DNA from: an uncultured Muribaculaceae bacterium
GTDB taxonomy: Bacteria > Bacteroidota > Bacteroidia > Bacteroidales > Muribaculaceae
Length of the DNA: 64,000 nucleotides
Reading direction: 5' to 3'
NCBI GenBank assembly: GCA_910585755.1
Contig: CAJUFH010000005.1
Coordinates: forward strand, 1-64,000
Of this stretch, positions 51,736 to 61,698 are shown piece after piece. The notes beneath the pieces were generated by a model, which saw nothing but the letters and a program-made list of their open reading frames with translations, had not been told where the DNA came from and did no database searches. The first letter of the stretch is position 1, and each line of letters begins with the position of its first letter. The position numbers were made by a program, and so were the translations under genes.

Positions 51736-54618
51736 ATGAAAAAATTATTAGCAATGGTGTCAGTGGCGGCCCTTACCGGGCTGTCGATGATGGCTGCTAT
51801 CGAATGGGGGTCGGTTGACAACCTCAGTCGCGGCGCAGCCGTTACCGTTTCGTCTAAATCAGAAGAGGCTGCCAGAATAACCGATAACGACGGTGGAACC
51901 CGTTGGCAGGCAATTCCCTCCACCCATAGGTTAACCAACGACTGGGCGCTTGTCGACCTCGGCGAAGTCAAGACCTTTACTGATGTGGAAATCTCATTCG
52001 AGGCTTCCCATGCCAAGAAGTACTCGCTTTATATCAGCGAAACCGCGATACCCTATGAAAGTCTTAACGGGAATGTCAATACCGAGGAAAACCCTCTGAT
52101 GCTTGACTACAATAAGATTGACGCCGCATGGCTGGCTGCGGCAACCCCCGCGGCAATCGGAGAAGACGATACGGAAAACAGCTATACCGCATCCCATCTT
52201 TTCCCCGATGGAATCTCAGGACGTTATATTCTCGTTTATGCCAATGAACTGAACAACAACGGAAACCAGTATGGTCTTAGTATATTCGAGCTTCGGGTCG
52301 CCAACATTGAAGGCCGCGAGGATGTCGCCGCACTGAAGGTTACCGGCGCTTCCGCAAAGCCCGGCGTGGGCGCCGAGGTTACCGTTACGGCAGTCAACAC
52401 TATCGGCGACCAGGTTTCTCTTGACAAATTAACCGACCTTAAACTGACTGCTTCCTCTGATGACGTGACTGTCTCAGGCGGAGAAAACGGCGTGTACACA
52501 GTAACTGGCACGACCCCCGGCGCATACACCCTTACCGCTACCGCCAAGTCAGGAGCGACTGAACTTTCCGCTACCGCTACTTTTACCGTAGAGTTCGTGT
52601 GGGACGGCGTTGAGAACGTAGCTACCGGCAAGAGCGTTCTCGGACGCGTGATTCCCGGTCTCGATAATCCCCATCCGTTTACCAACGCTGTCGACGGCGA
52701 CGAGGCTACCTATTACGAGTATAACGGCGAGTGGGCCGGCGGAAACACCTGGCTTCTTATCGATCTCGGCAGCGAGTACTTCGTTGAGGCTATCGGTGCT
52801 TCTTACGGCGACAAGAGCGGCGGCATCGTGAAATTCGGATATGCGCTTGACAACACCGGCATTATGAATTTTGTCGGTAACAACTCGCAGTGGATGTGGG
52901 ATAACGACAATGTTCCAGAAGGATGGTCTTTCAAGGCTGCTACCCGCGGCAGCAATGCGATTACTACCGTAACATATGCTGCCCCGGTCAAGGCCCGCTA
53001 CATCGCTGTGCGCGATGCAGACAATCCCAACGGCAAGCCGCAGCTCCGCGAGGTATACGTGAAGGGTGAGCAGATTCAGCCCTCTGTAGCTTCCGATATG
53101 GAAATCACCTTTGAAAAGGGTGGTCTGTTTGTAGGAGAGACAACCAACGTCGGTCTGACTATTCTCGACCAGTACGGCAACCCCTTCGGAACAGCCGACG
53201 ACGCCGTGATTACTGTTGAGGGTGGTGCTACCTATGCCGACGGCGTTATCACCGCTACCGCCAAAGGTGTTGTAACCGTTACCGCGACTGTAGGTGAGAC
53301 TATGAAGACCGCCAACATCGTTGTTGCCGACCAGGCCGACTATTGTATGACCGGCGCTACCGTTACGAGCGATGAGTCCAAATCGCCCGCAGTTGCCGCT
53401 ACCGACGGCGGTGCTGATCCCGCTGCCCATGGCGCGCTCTATGTAGTGACTGAAAATGAGTCCCAGGGCGAACACTCTCACTGGATTCTTGCCGACCTCC
53501 ACAAGCCCTATGACCTCGATATGATTATCGCCATATGGGAAGGCGCTTGCCCTGCCGACTACGACGTGTATGTCGGCGAGACGGAGGATAACCTCGTCAA
53601 GCTCTACTCCGTTGCAGGCCACACCCAGAATACTTGGTACGACCGCTTCTCCGGCAAGGCAATGAAGAACGTTCAGTTCATCAAGCTCGTAACCACCAAG
53701 AACGCTACCGGCTACGGTATAAAGCTCTTCGACCTCAAGGCCTACGGCAAGTCCAATACTGTATCCCAGGCTACGGAAGTCAAAGTAGATGCAGCCGGCG
53801 ACTATATTGCGACGGATGAGGAAATACAGATTTCAGCATCGGTACTCGACCAGTTCGGGGCTACGATGACCGACCAGCCGATTGAATATTCCTGCAAGCC
53901 CGCTACCGCTGCCGTTGTCAACGGCATGTTCAAGGCAGAGGTTCCCGGTATATATGAAATTACCGCAACCAGCGGCCAGCTCACTGGCTCGGCTATGATT
54001 AACGTCGTGGCTAATGCTTCCGACAAGATTACTACCAAGATGGTTGTGACTCTTAACGATACCGAAATAGAGCAGAATCCTTTCGCTGGCAACGAAATCC
54101 AGATGCCTGAGCTCCCCTCGACGCTGGTAATTGCCCTTGATAAGGTGTATGACTTTGACCTGATCAAACTTCGCTGGGAGGCAGCATGTCCGTCAGATTA
54201 CACAGTAAAGGCTACATACGCCGACGGCTCGGAAGCGACAGTTCTCAGTGTTGAAGGCCGCGGCTTTATGGCCGGCGTTAATCCTGTCGACCGTGTCATC
54301 AATACAGCAACCTCGCAAAACGTGGTTTTCCGCTCCGCAGTCAACGGTACAGCGAAACTTAAAGAGATTACCAAGCTAACTGTCGTTCCTACCGCGAAGG
54401 ACCATGGGTATGGGTTGCGCCTGTTTGGAATTGATGCCTATGGCGCTGTCAACGAAATTGTTTCAGGCGTTGAGGCTGTCGCGGCAGAAATGGGTGGCGT
54501 GGTTGACGTCTACACCCTGCAGGGCGTGAAGGTCCGCGCCGGGGTTGAAGCCGCCGAGGCTCTCGAAGGTCTGCCCAACGGTCTCTACATCGTTGGCGGC
54601 AAGAAGGTTGTTAAGTAA
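51736..54618 (+). CDS. Large secreted discoidin/Ig-like multi-domain protein with C-terminal tail
   Basis: A 960-residue protein with signal peptide (LTGLSMMAAIEWG) and no catalytic motif. F5/8 type C (discoidin) modules can be seen at about 30-190 (NDWALVDLGEVKTFTDVEIS), 295-450 (NTWLLIDLGSEYFVEAIGAS) and 545-680 (SHWILADLHKPYDLDMIIAI), with a fourth degenerate one near 780-900. Ig-like/BIG2 modules sit between them (LTILDQYGNPFGTADDAVIT; ASVLDQFGATMTDQPIEYS). The tail is VYTLQGVKVRAG then LPNGLYIVGGKKVVK. Its DNA is somewhat less GC-rich than the adjacent enzymes. Flanked by GH128 and GH81 genes, it is probably a surface glucan-binding scaffold (inference). Confidence 0.8.
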   Translation: MKKLLAMVSVAALTGLSMMAAIEWGSVDNLSRGAAVTVSSKSEEAARITDNDGGTRWQAIPSTHRLTNDWALVDLGEVKTFTDVEISFEASHAKKYSLYISETAIPYESLNGNVNTEENPLMLDYNKIDAAWLAAATPAAIGEDDTENSYTASHLFPDGISGRYILVYANELNNNGNQYGLSIFELRVANIEGREDVAALKVTGASAKPGVGAEVTVTAVNTIGDQVSLDKLTDLKLTASSDDVTVSGGENGVYTVTGTTPGAYTLTATAKSGATELSATATFTVEFVWDGVENVATGKSVLGRVIPGLDNPHPFTNAVDGDEATYYEYNGEWAGGNTWLLIDLGSEYFVEAIGASYGDKSGGIVKFGYALDNTGIMNFVGNNSQWMWDNDNVPEGWSFKAATRGSNAITTVTYAAPVKARYIAVRDADNPNGKPQLREVYVKGEQIQPSVASDMEITFEKGGLFVGETTNVGLTILDQYGNPFGTADDAVITVEGGATYADGVITATAKGVVTVTATVGETMKTANIVVADQADYCMTGATVTSDESKSPAVAATDGGADPAAHGALYVVTENESQGEHSHWILADLHKPYDLDMIIAIWEGACPADYDVYVGETEDNLVKLYSVAGHTQNTWYDRFSGKAMKNVQFIKLVTTKNATGYGIKLFDLKAYGKSNTVSQATEVKVDAAGDYIATDEEIQISASVLDQFGATMTDQPIEYSCKPATAAVVNGMFKAEVPGIYEITATSGQLTGSAMINVVANASDKITTKMVVTLNDTEIEQNPFAGNEIQMPELPSTLVIALDKVYDFDLIKLRWEAACPSDYTVKATYADGSEATVLSVEGRGFMAGVNPVDRVINTATSQNVVFRSAVNGTAKLKEITKLTVVPTAKDHGYGLRLFGIDAYGAVNEIVSGVEAVAAEMGGVVDVYTLQGVKVRAGVEAAEALEGLPNGLYIVGGKKVVK

Positions 54619-54682
54619 CAGCCTGATTCCTCTACTGGCGAAACTTTTCACAAAACCTACATAATTAGCAAACTTGAAATGG

Positions 54683-54720
54683 TCGCCGCGTCACCCTCTA
54701 TCGTGTGGCGCGGCGATTTT
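54683..54720 (+). terminator. Terminator between discoidin and GH81 genes
   Basis: TCGCCGCGTCAC (54683-54694) pairs with GTGGCGCGGCGA (54705-54716), one G-U pair, followed by TTTT. It leaves only 43 bases to the GH81 start, where no consensus promoter is seen, so it may lower rather than abolish downstream expression. Confidence 0.6.
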
Positions 54721-54763
54721 CATACCCTTGCAAAGGCGTTTTCAACAAAATAGAATTAACGAA

Positions 54764-57700
54764 ATGATAAGAAAGATTGTCATAGCTGCGCTCGCCGCGG
54801 CTGTCGGAGGCGCTATAGCTCCGGCGCAGCAGCCGGTCAGGGCTGGGCGCGGCTCTTATGCCCCGTACCCTCCGCCATACAAGGCCCGCACAGACCAGCA
54901 CGAGGGTTTCAACGCATCGAAAATGCTGACCCGCAAAATCTACGTCGACGAGACTGACGCCGCGGGACGGCAGCGCCCGATCCCGACGAACGACTGGTGG
55001 ACCGACGTGATTAACAATCAGTTTTCCGGCGCTCTATGGAGTTATCCGGCCATGGTTAAAACCTCGGATGAGGGTGTCACCGTCGCCTATCCGACCTACT
55101 GGAACGAGAACGGCACGGAGGTCAAGCCCTCCGGCTGGATCCGCGTCCAGGGTGCGAACTTCACTGCCGCAGAGGCCCGCGCCGCCGACTGGCACGACTG
55201 GGACGTCGAAATCAACCTCCCCTCGGCCAACGGGGTTGAGAACATAAAGGCAACTCTTGTCCACGGCCAGCCCTTTACCTGGTTCGAGCTGACCGGCATC
55301 ATGCCCGAAATAGCGTGTTCCGCAGCCCCGGAAATCGTCAGCCGCGATTCTGAAGGGGTGCTCCTGAAGGTCGGTAGCGACCTGTACGGACTCTACCTCC
55401 CCGCGGGTTATTCGGCTGAAGTAGAGGGTACTGTCGTCCGACTCGACAATATCTCCTGGATTTCTGCCGCGCTGCTTCCCGACGAGGCGTCTTATACAGA
55501 GTTCAAGCCCTACGCTGCCTCCATCGTAAGGAACACTGCGGTTTCCTGGAGCTACGACGAGGGCTCGTCGCGCCTGTCAACGACCTGGAAGGTCGAGGCC
55601 GAGAACCTCCGCTCTCCCGGTGCGGAGGCCCCGGTGATGCAGGGCTTCCTTCCCCACGCCTACAAACACGCCGTAAGCTCCTCAATCCAATATACCTCGA
55701 CGAGCTATCTTACACCCCGCGGAACGATGAAGATGGCCGCGGCGGCCGACGGCGTTTTCCGCTACGAGTATCGGTTCAGCGGCATGCTCCCTTACTATGC
55801 GTCCCCCTCCGAGGGTGACTTGGCTGAGAACGGCTACGACCCGGCAATCATGAAGACCCTGATTGACGATTACGCCGCCCGCGGCTCGTTCGGGGGAGAC
55901 ACCTACTGGGGCGGAAAGGGGCTGACGCAGATGGCCCTCAATATGACGTTCGCTAAGCAGACCGGCAACGCGGCTGCCTACGAGCTGTCGAAACAGCGCC
56001 TCAAAGAGGCCCTCACTGACTGGCTGACATACACCCCCGGAGAGGAAACAAAGTTCTTTTCCTATTATCCCCGCTGGGGCGGCATGCTCGGTTTCGATGT
56101 CAGCTATGATTCCGACGCCTTCAACGACCACCACTTTCATTACGGCTATTTCATCTATGCGTCGGCGCTCCTCTGCATGGAGGACAAGGCTTTTGCCAAC
56201 GGCTACGGCGAGCTGCTGACGATGATTGCGAAGGATTATGCGAACTACGATCGTGCCGACACCCGTTTCCCATTCCTCCGTAACCTCGACCCCTGGGCCG
56301 GACACTCCTATGCCGGAGGACTCGGCGACCACGGCAACGACAATGGAAACGGCCAGGAGTCTTCTTCGGAAGCGATGCAGGGGTGGGGCGGTGTCTACCT
56401 CCTCGGCGTGGCCCTGGGGGACACCGAGATGCGCGACGCCGGTATCTTCGGATGGATCACCGAGAGCCGCGGTACGGTAGAATACTGGTTTGACCGCGAC
56501 CGCGTGCATCCAGAGCGCCAGCACAACTATGACTATACCCTTTACGAGCATCCCTATAATACCAATCTTACCTCCAAGGGGATAGGGTGGTGGACCTGGT
56601 TCTCCGGCGACCCGCTGTGGATGCACTCGATCCAGTGGATGCCCGTCTCCCCCTGCCTCAATTATCTTTCCGAGGACCTGGATTTTGTGAAGTGGGACTA
56701 CGAGACGATGCGCGGTTCAACCGCCTATTCCTGGTATGAGAAGAACGGCGACGAGGCTCCGTTGGCCGACCAGTCTGTTGGTAACGTCGTGCTCTGCTAT
56801 ATGGAGCGCTACGACCCTGCCGGAGCGGCTGGGGTATTCGCCGAGGCCTGGAACCGCAACCTCGGAATCGCCCGCGGGATTGATACGGGGCATATATCTT
56901 ATTTCGTTATTCACAGCCATCTGACCTACGGAGACATAGACTTCGAGGTTTCCGCCGACTGCCCGACGGCCAACGCCTACCGCCGCGCCGACGGCTCTAT
57001 GACCTATATGGTCTATAACCCCGATGCTTCCGACAGAACTGTCAATTTCTACCGCTCCGGGGCTGTCGAGCGCACTGTCAAGGCTCCGGCAGGACGACTT
57101 ACCGTGTTTGCCGCGCCAGCCGTCGCCAGCGGATTGGAAATAGCTTCCTCGGAGGGCGCTATGGTTCCGCCCGGCTCGACCACGCGGCTTTCCGCCCGCA
57201 TTCTTGACCAGTACGGGGCCGAGATTTCAGGCGATGCGCCTGTCTGGAGCGTCAGCGCCGGAAACGCCTCGGTTTCGGAGATGGGTGTCCTTACAGTCGC
57301 CGCTAACGCCGCGCGGGGCTCCTCGGTCGCTGTCCGGGCCAAAAGCGGCAACCTCTCGGCCGACTTTGAAATCATTGTCAACGACCCGCCGGTTGTCGCG
57401 TCTGCCCGCATTGCCGGAATCAAGGAATTTGTGGAGACCGGGACCGCCTGCGCTTTCTCCCTCGAAGTGACTGACCAATATGGTAACGTCACCACCCCTG
57501 ACGCAGAATGGAGCGTTACCGCCCCCGACGGATCGGTCGCGTACGCCGAGTGCGGGGAAGCCGTTTTCGAGCGTGCCGGAATACATACCGTTACAGCTTC
57601 CATACCCGGCAAGACCGTCACCGCGTCGCTGAAAGTGCTCCCCCCGCTCTCCAACGCGGCTCTCGGTGCCCCGGCCCGGTCGAGCAGCGAGGAGAACGCC

Positions 57701-59155
57701 GGAACCCTTACCAGCCACGCCACCGACGGCGACCTCTCGACCCGCTGGGGCTCGCAGCACTCCGACGACCAGTGGCTCGTCGTTGACCTCGGTTCCGACC
57801 ATTATATCTCCTCTGTCGCGATTTACTGGGAAACAGCCTATGCCGCCGACTATGACATTGATGTCGCCCCGGAGGCCGAGCCGGAAGCTTGGAGTGTCGC
57901 CCATAGCGAGCGCGGACTCGGTAACGCCGGAAAGACCGTGCACCAGCTCGGGACCCGCGGACGATACGTCAGACTTCGTTGCCTGCGCCGGGCTACCCAG
58001 TACGGATATTCGCTCCACGAGATTGAAATCGGGGGTGTTCCTGTAACAACCTCCGACAACGCAGTCGTCGGCATCGACCTCACCGCTCCAGAGCTGATGA
58101 TGGAAGGGGAGAGCGCGCCTGTCGCCGCCGCGTCGGTTGACTTCGGAGGCGGTTTCCGTACTCTCGACGAGGTAGAATGGAGCAGTGAGCCTGCCGGCGA
58201 GTTCGCCGACGGCGCTTTCCGCCCCCTCACCTACGGGGTGCACACCATTACCGCGCGCTATGGCGCCCTTACTGCGACCCGCCGCGTGCTTGTCGAGGAA
58301 GTCGTGCGCCTCGCGTCCCTGACCGCTACTCCCGACCGTCTGCTGCTTGTGACCGGCGAGGAGCGCCGTATAGATCTTGATGGTGAGAACCAGTTCGGGG
58401 GCGTATACCCCCTTGACGCGGCAACGGTAGTGGCAGTAGTGACTGATTCCGACGGTAACGAGGCCGCTCCTTCCGCCGCGTGCTATGATGCGGAGACCGG
58501 GATGTTCAAGGCCCGCGTCGCCGGTGATTACAAGATTGATTTCGAAGGGCTCGCCACCGTCTCGGCCCAGGTGCGCGATATTGCCGACGCCAATCTCGCC
58601 CTCGGGAAAGCCGCCCGCGCCACCTCCGCCGAGAACGACGGCCTCCGTGCCGCGATGGCTGTCGATGGTGACCTATCGACCCGCTGGGGGAGTGCCTTCG
58701 CAGATGACCAGGCGATTACCGTCGACCTCGGTGGCACATACCGTGTCAACAATGTGCGGGTCTACTGGAACAAACTTGCGTACGCTACCCGCTACACTGT
58801 GGAGCTGTCGCGCGACGGCATAAGCTATACCCCCGTCCATTCGCATTCTTCCTGGAACGGCGACACGGACGATGCCATGTTCGATGCCGTAGCTGCCCGC
58901 TATGTGCGCCTCACCGGCCACGAGCGTTCCACCCAGTACGGAACCAGCATCGACGAGCTGGAAGTCTATGGGACGGAGGTAGTGTCGTCGCTTGACGAAT
59001 CCTTCTCAGACCCCGGTGCGGCAGTCGATGTGTACAACCTGCAGGGTATCAGGGTTCGTGCGGCGGCTCCCGCTACCGCTCCGACCTCCGGCCTCCTCCC
59101 CGGTGTCTACATCCTCCGCTCTCCTTCAACCTCGCTCAAGGTCGTAGTCCGCTGA
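54764..59155 (+). CDS. GH81 endo-beta-1,3-glucanase with Ig and discoidin modules and C-terminal tail
   Basis: From the ATG at 54764 the protein has 1463 residues; the earlier TTG in frame precedes the terminator and lacks a signal peptide. After the signal peptide, the GH81 region spans about 50-780: PIPTNDWWTDVINNQF at the start, FNDHHFHYGYFIYASALL, WAGHSYAGGLGDHGNDNG and QESSSEAMQGW with the conserved acids E532 and E536. The C-terminal third holds Ig-like domains, two F5/8 type C modules (DGDLSTRWGSQHSDDQW and DGDLSTRWGSAFADDQA) and the tail VYNLQGIRVRAA then LLPGVYILRSPSTSLKVVVR. GH81 enzymes cut long beta-1,3-glucan and are best known from fungi and some bacteria. The module set matches the preceding discoidin protein. 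Confidence 0.92.
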   Translation: MIRKIVIAALAAAVGGAIAPAQQPVRAGRGSYAPYPPPYKARTDQHEGFNASKMLTRKIYVDETDAAGRQRPIPTNDWWTDVINNQFSGALWSYPAMVKTSDEGVTVAYPTYWNENGTEVKPSGWIRVQGANFTAAEARAADWHDWDVEINLPSANGVENIKATLVHGQPFTWFELTGIMPEIACSAAPEIVSRDSEGVLLKVGSDLYGLYLPAGYSAEVEGTVVRLDNISWISAALLPDEASYTEFKPYAASIVRNTAVSWSYDEGSSRLSTTWKVEAENLRSPGAEAPVMQGFLPHAYKHAVSSSIQYTSTSYLTPRGTMKMAAAADGVFRYEYRFSGMLPYYASPSEGDLAENGYDPAIMKTLIDDYAARGSFGGDTYWGGKGLTQMALNMTFAKQTGNAAAYELSKQRLKEALTDWLTYTPGEETKFFSYYPRWGGMLGFDVSYDSDAFNDHHFHYGYFIYASALLCMEDKAFANGYGELLTMIAKDYANYDRADTRFPFLRNLDPWAGHSYAGGLGDHGNDNGNGQESSSEAMQGWGGVYLLGVALGDTEMRDAGIFGWITESRGTVEYWFDRDRVHPERQHNYDYTLYEHPYNTNLTSKGIGWWTWFSGDPLWMHSIQWMPVSPCLNYLSEDLDFVKWDYETMRGSTAYSWYEKNGDEAPLADQSVGNVVLCYMERYDPAGAAGVFAEAWNRNLGIARGIDTGHISYFVIHSHLTYGDIDFEVSADCPTANAYRRADGSMTYMVYNPDASDRTVNFYRSGAVERTVKAPAGRLTVFAAPAVASGLEIASSEGAMVPPGSTTRLSARILDQYGAEISGDAPVWSVSAGNASVSEMGVLTVAANAARGSSVAVRAKSGNLSADFEIIVNDPPVVASARIAGIKEFVETGTACAFSLEVTDQYGNVTTPDAEWSVTAPDGSVAYAECGEAVFERAGIHTVTASIPGKTVTASLKVLPPLSNAALGAPARSSSEENAGTLTSHATDGDLSTRWGSQHSDDQWLVVDLGSDHYISSVAIYWETAYAADYDIDVAPEAEPEAWSVAHSERGLGNAGKTVHQLGTRGRYVRLRCLRRATQYGYSLHEIEIGGVPVTTSDNAVVGIDLTAPELMMEGESAPVAAASVDFGGGFRTLDEVEWSSEPAGEFADGAFRPLTYGVHTITARYGALTATRRVLVEEVVRLASLTATPDRLLLVTGEERRIDLDGENQFGGVYPLDAATVVAVVTDSDGNEAAPSAACYDAETGMFKARVAGDYKIDFEGLATVSAQVRDIADANLALGKAARATSAENDGLRAAMAVDGDLSTRWGSAFADDQAITVDLGGTYRVNNVRVYWNKLAYATRYTVELSRDGISYTPVHSHSSWNGDTDDAMFDAVAARYVRLTGHERSTQYGTSIDELEVYGTEVVSSLDESFSDPGAAVDVYNLQGIRVRAAAPATAPTSGLLPGVYILRSPSTSLKVVVR

Positions 59156-59168
59156 CATTATTATATAT

Positions 59169-59222
59169 GATAGTAGCCCCGCATAGACCATTTCAGCGGC
59201 CTATGCGGGGCTACACTATCAT
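59169..59222. terminator. Bidirectional terminator between GH81 and protease genes
   Basis: GTAGCCCCGCATAG (59173-59186) pairs perfectly with CTATGCGGGGCTAC (59201-59214); outer GATAGT/ACTATC bases extend the stem. It lies between convergent genes. Confidence 0.7.
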
Positions 59223-59240
59223 TAGGGTATCGGCGGACCG

Positions 59241-61634
59241 TCAGCGTTTGATCGCGCGGCGGGTCTCGCGGCCGTAGGGAGTGATGGTCTCGATTATGTA
59301 GATGCCGGAGGGGAGGCCTGCGAGCGCGTCGGCGGGAGCGCCGTAGTATTCGGCGGCGGGTAGGCCGGAGATGGCATATACGCGGGTTGCTGTCACGGCG
59401 CGGTCGGCGGTTCCCTCTTCGATTCCGGCGGTATCGCCGATGGTGAACACCAGCTCGGACCCCTGGGCGGTAAGCGAGGTCTGGCCGTCATAGAGCACGG
59501 CGAAATAACGTTTGCCCGGCTCGCCTGAGGCAATCACGCCCGATGCCGAGAAGGGAGCGCTCTCGCCGGCGCTGATGAAAATATCGTTTGTCGTGAAGAA
59601 CGTTTCCGCAGATACCTGTCCGGCGGCGTATGGGAAGATTACGACGGTGAGCGGCCGGCCGAAATATCCGGCGCTGCATTCCAGTGTGCCGCTGAAAGAG
59701 ACGTTGTTCTTGTCTACCTTGTCAGGGTTCCCCTCGATGGAGAAAGCGGTTGCCTTGATGACCGCGTCTTCCGGCAAGGCATGCAGTTCTGTCGGTACTC
59801 CTTCGGAAATAATGGTGTTGTCGCTCTCCTTAACCAGGTAGAGGGTATATGTTCCGGGATTGGGATAGGCGCTTGTCGCGAAATGGTTGAATATGCCCGT
59901 ATATTCCATATCGAACGATTCGCCGGGGAGAAGGTCTACGGCCAGCGGCTCGGCCTTTGCCACGGGAGTCGTGCCAGAAGCGAGGGTAGGGGTTACCGAC
60001 CCCACAAACTCTGTCTCGCCGAGGTTCGTCAGTCGGGCTTTCATCCGGAAGAGGTTGCCGAGGTAGACGGGTGTGAGTACCTCTACGTTTTCCGCTCCGA
60101 GATTGCCGGTAGGGGAGTTTTCAAACGAGCATTTGCCATTGCTGATAGTCATGATCACGCTTTGCACTCCCGAAAGTTTTACCGGGAGTTCCTTCCATAC
60201 GCCGTCGGTGCCGCACATCACCGGGGTGATTGTATAGCTGCCGCTCCGCAGCGTTGAGGGTATTACCGAGGTATAGCTTGAAAGCAAGCCGTAACGTTGC
60301 AGTGAGAAGCGCGTGGCGCCGGTACCGTATTTTACCTCGCCGGTCTCGTTGTTTGTGAATTTTATGCCGAGCGATCCCGACGCGTCGGTGATGGTGTAGT
60401 TCAGCACGCGGCCTCCGACATTAAGCTGGTCGCCGGGGCGCGTGTCGCCGGTAGTCTTGACCGGCGCGACAGCGAATCCCTGGTCCATCACCAGGTTGAG
60501 GTACACTTTCGACCCGGCCTTGGCTTTACGGATGTTTGCTATTACCGCCTGGCTGAAATTGTAGCCTGACGAGGAGCCGCCGATTCCCTGGCTTGCCGGG
60601 TCGAGCGCTGTCAGGCGGAAGAAGCCGTCGCTCGTTCCGCCCCAGCCCCAGTTGATGTGGAAAAATCCATCGGAGCTGTAGCCGTCGCATACGAAGGAGT
60701 GGCCCCCATCGCTGCTCGAACCGGAATATTGCACGGGCCCGTAGTCGCGCAACTGGCTGTAGATGAACTCCTCCCAGTCAAGCAAACCGAAGTAGTCGCG
60801 TTCGGCGTAGCGTATTCCTTTGTCGTAGCCGAAATAGTCTACAAGGGCGGCTGCGACATAAACGTCGGGAGTGCCGCTCTGGGTCGGGGAATACTGCATG
60901 TCGGTGCTGACTCCGCAGGAGTACATCAAGGTGGCCACGGCGCTCTTCTGCCGTTCGGTACCGGCTCCGTCGGCGTAGGAGTCAAGCATCGAGGACCAGT
61001 CGTATGTGATTTTGGAGAAATCAAGCGAAATCCACTCGTTGCGATAGAAATACTGGTGGTCGCCGGTTCCTTTTTCCGGCCATTTATGATAGGCCATGAC
61101 CTGGGCCATCGCTGTCGCCACGCAGCCGGTCACTGAGCGTTGCCCGTTGTATGACGGGCAGAGGGCGTTGTATGGATAATCCTGGTTCCAGCGGGTCGCG
61201 GTCATCGGGTCGATCGCGGCGCGTTCCGGTCTGGAAACCGCTTTTGTCCCGGCCGGACGATCCGCGCTTTCAATCTGGCGCCCGTACTCCCCGAGCCACC
61301 ATTTCATAGCGGGGGGCATCGCGTCAGGGTCGAACCGCCCGCTGTCCGAAAAGCCCAGGAGCGCTTCCGAACGGTCGTCGGCTCCGGCGAGTATGAAACC
61401 GCGGCCGTTGCCTGGCGTGAACACATAGACGGCCGGCCGGTCGGTTCCGGGCACGACTGCCGAGTAACTCAGGGCCAGTTCTGCCGGCTTAGCAGCGACC
61501 GCTTTCGCCGCGGCCGGGGATTTCATTATCCTCGCGAGCGCCTGGTTAGGGGTAAGGGTTGCCGCCTCCGCTGAGCTTCCGCCGATGGCTGACAGCACTG
61601 CGGCGCAGATTGCCGGAAATAGGTTTGTCTTCAT
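59241..61634 (-). CDS. C10-family (streptopain-like) cysteine protease with C-terminal tail
   Basis: A 797-residue secreted protease. Signal peptide (ICAAVLSAIGGSSAEAA), a propeptide (about 28-140; LTPNQALARIMKSP, AVYVFTPGNGRGFILAGAD), and a C10 catalytic domain with nucleophile C171 in SVTGCVATAMAQVMAYHKW, H312 in GGHSFVCDGYS and the NWGWGG motif. It is much longer than streptopain: about 430 further residues contain beta-sandwich domains and end in VYAISGLPAAEY then LPSGIYIIETITPYGRE, the shared tail. Comparable proteins include Prevotella interpain A and Bacteroides Bfp proteases. It has its own promoter and is convergent with GH81. Host or dietary protein targets are inferred. Confidence 0.92.
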   Translation of the reverse strand: MKTNLFPAICAAVLSAIGGSSAEAATLTPNQALARIMKSPAAAKAVAAKPAELALSYSAVVPGTDRPAVYVFTPGNGRGFILAGADDRSEALLGFSDSGRFDPDAMPPAMKWWLGEYGRQIESADRPAGTKAVSRPERAAIDPMTATRWNQDYPYNALCPSYNGQRSVTGCVATAMAQVMAYHKWPEKGTGDHQYFYRNEWISLDFSKITYDWSSMLDSYADGAGTERQKSAVATLMYSCGVSTDMQYSPTQSGTPDVYVAAALVDYFGYDKGIRYAERDYFGLLDWEEFIYSQLRDYGPVQYSGSSSDGGHSFVCDGYSSDGFFHINWGWGGTSDGFFRLTALDPASQGIGGSSSGYNFSQAVIANIRKAKAGSKVYLNLVMDQGFAVAPVKTTGDTRPGDQLNVGGRVLNYTITDASGSLGIKFTNNETGEVKYGTGATRFSLQRYGLLSSYTSVIPSTLRSGSYTITPVMCGTDGVWKELPVKLSGVQSVIMTISNGKCSFENSPTGNLGAENVEVLTPVYLGNLFRMKARLTNLGETEFVGSVTPTLASGTTPVAKAEPLAVDLLPGESFDMEYTGIFNHFATSAYPNPGTYTLYLVKESDNTIISEGVPTELHALPEDAVIKATAFSIEGNPDKVDKNNVSFSGTLECSAGYFGRPLTVVIFPYAAGQVSAETFFTTNDIFISAGESAPFSASGVIASGEPGKRYFAVLYDGQTSLTAQGSELVFTIGDTAGIEEGTADRAVTATRVYAISGLPAAEYYGAPADALAGLPSGIYIIETITPYGRETRRAIKR

Positions 61635-61667
61635 CTGTAGGTATGAGTATTGTTAACTTGTATGAGG

Positions 61668-61698
61668 CAAAGTTAACACCAATTAAATTGAATAACAA
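61668..61698 (-). promoter_or_regulatory. Promoter of the C10 protease gene
   Basis: On the minus strand TTG (61698-61696), exactly 20 bases, TAACTTTG (61675-61668), 33 bases before the ATG at 61634. Confidence 0.7.
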
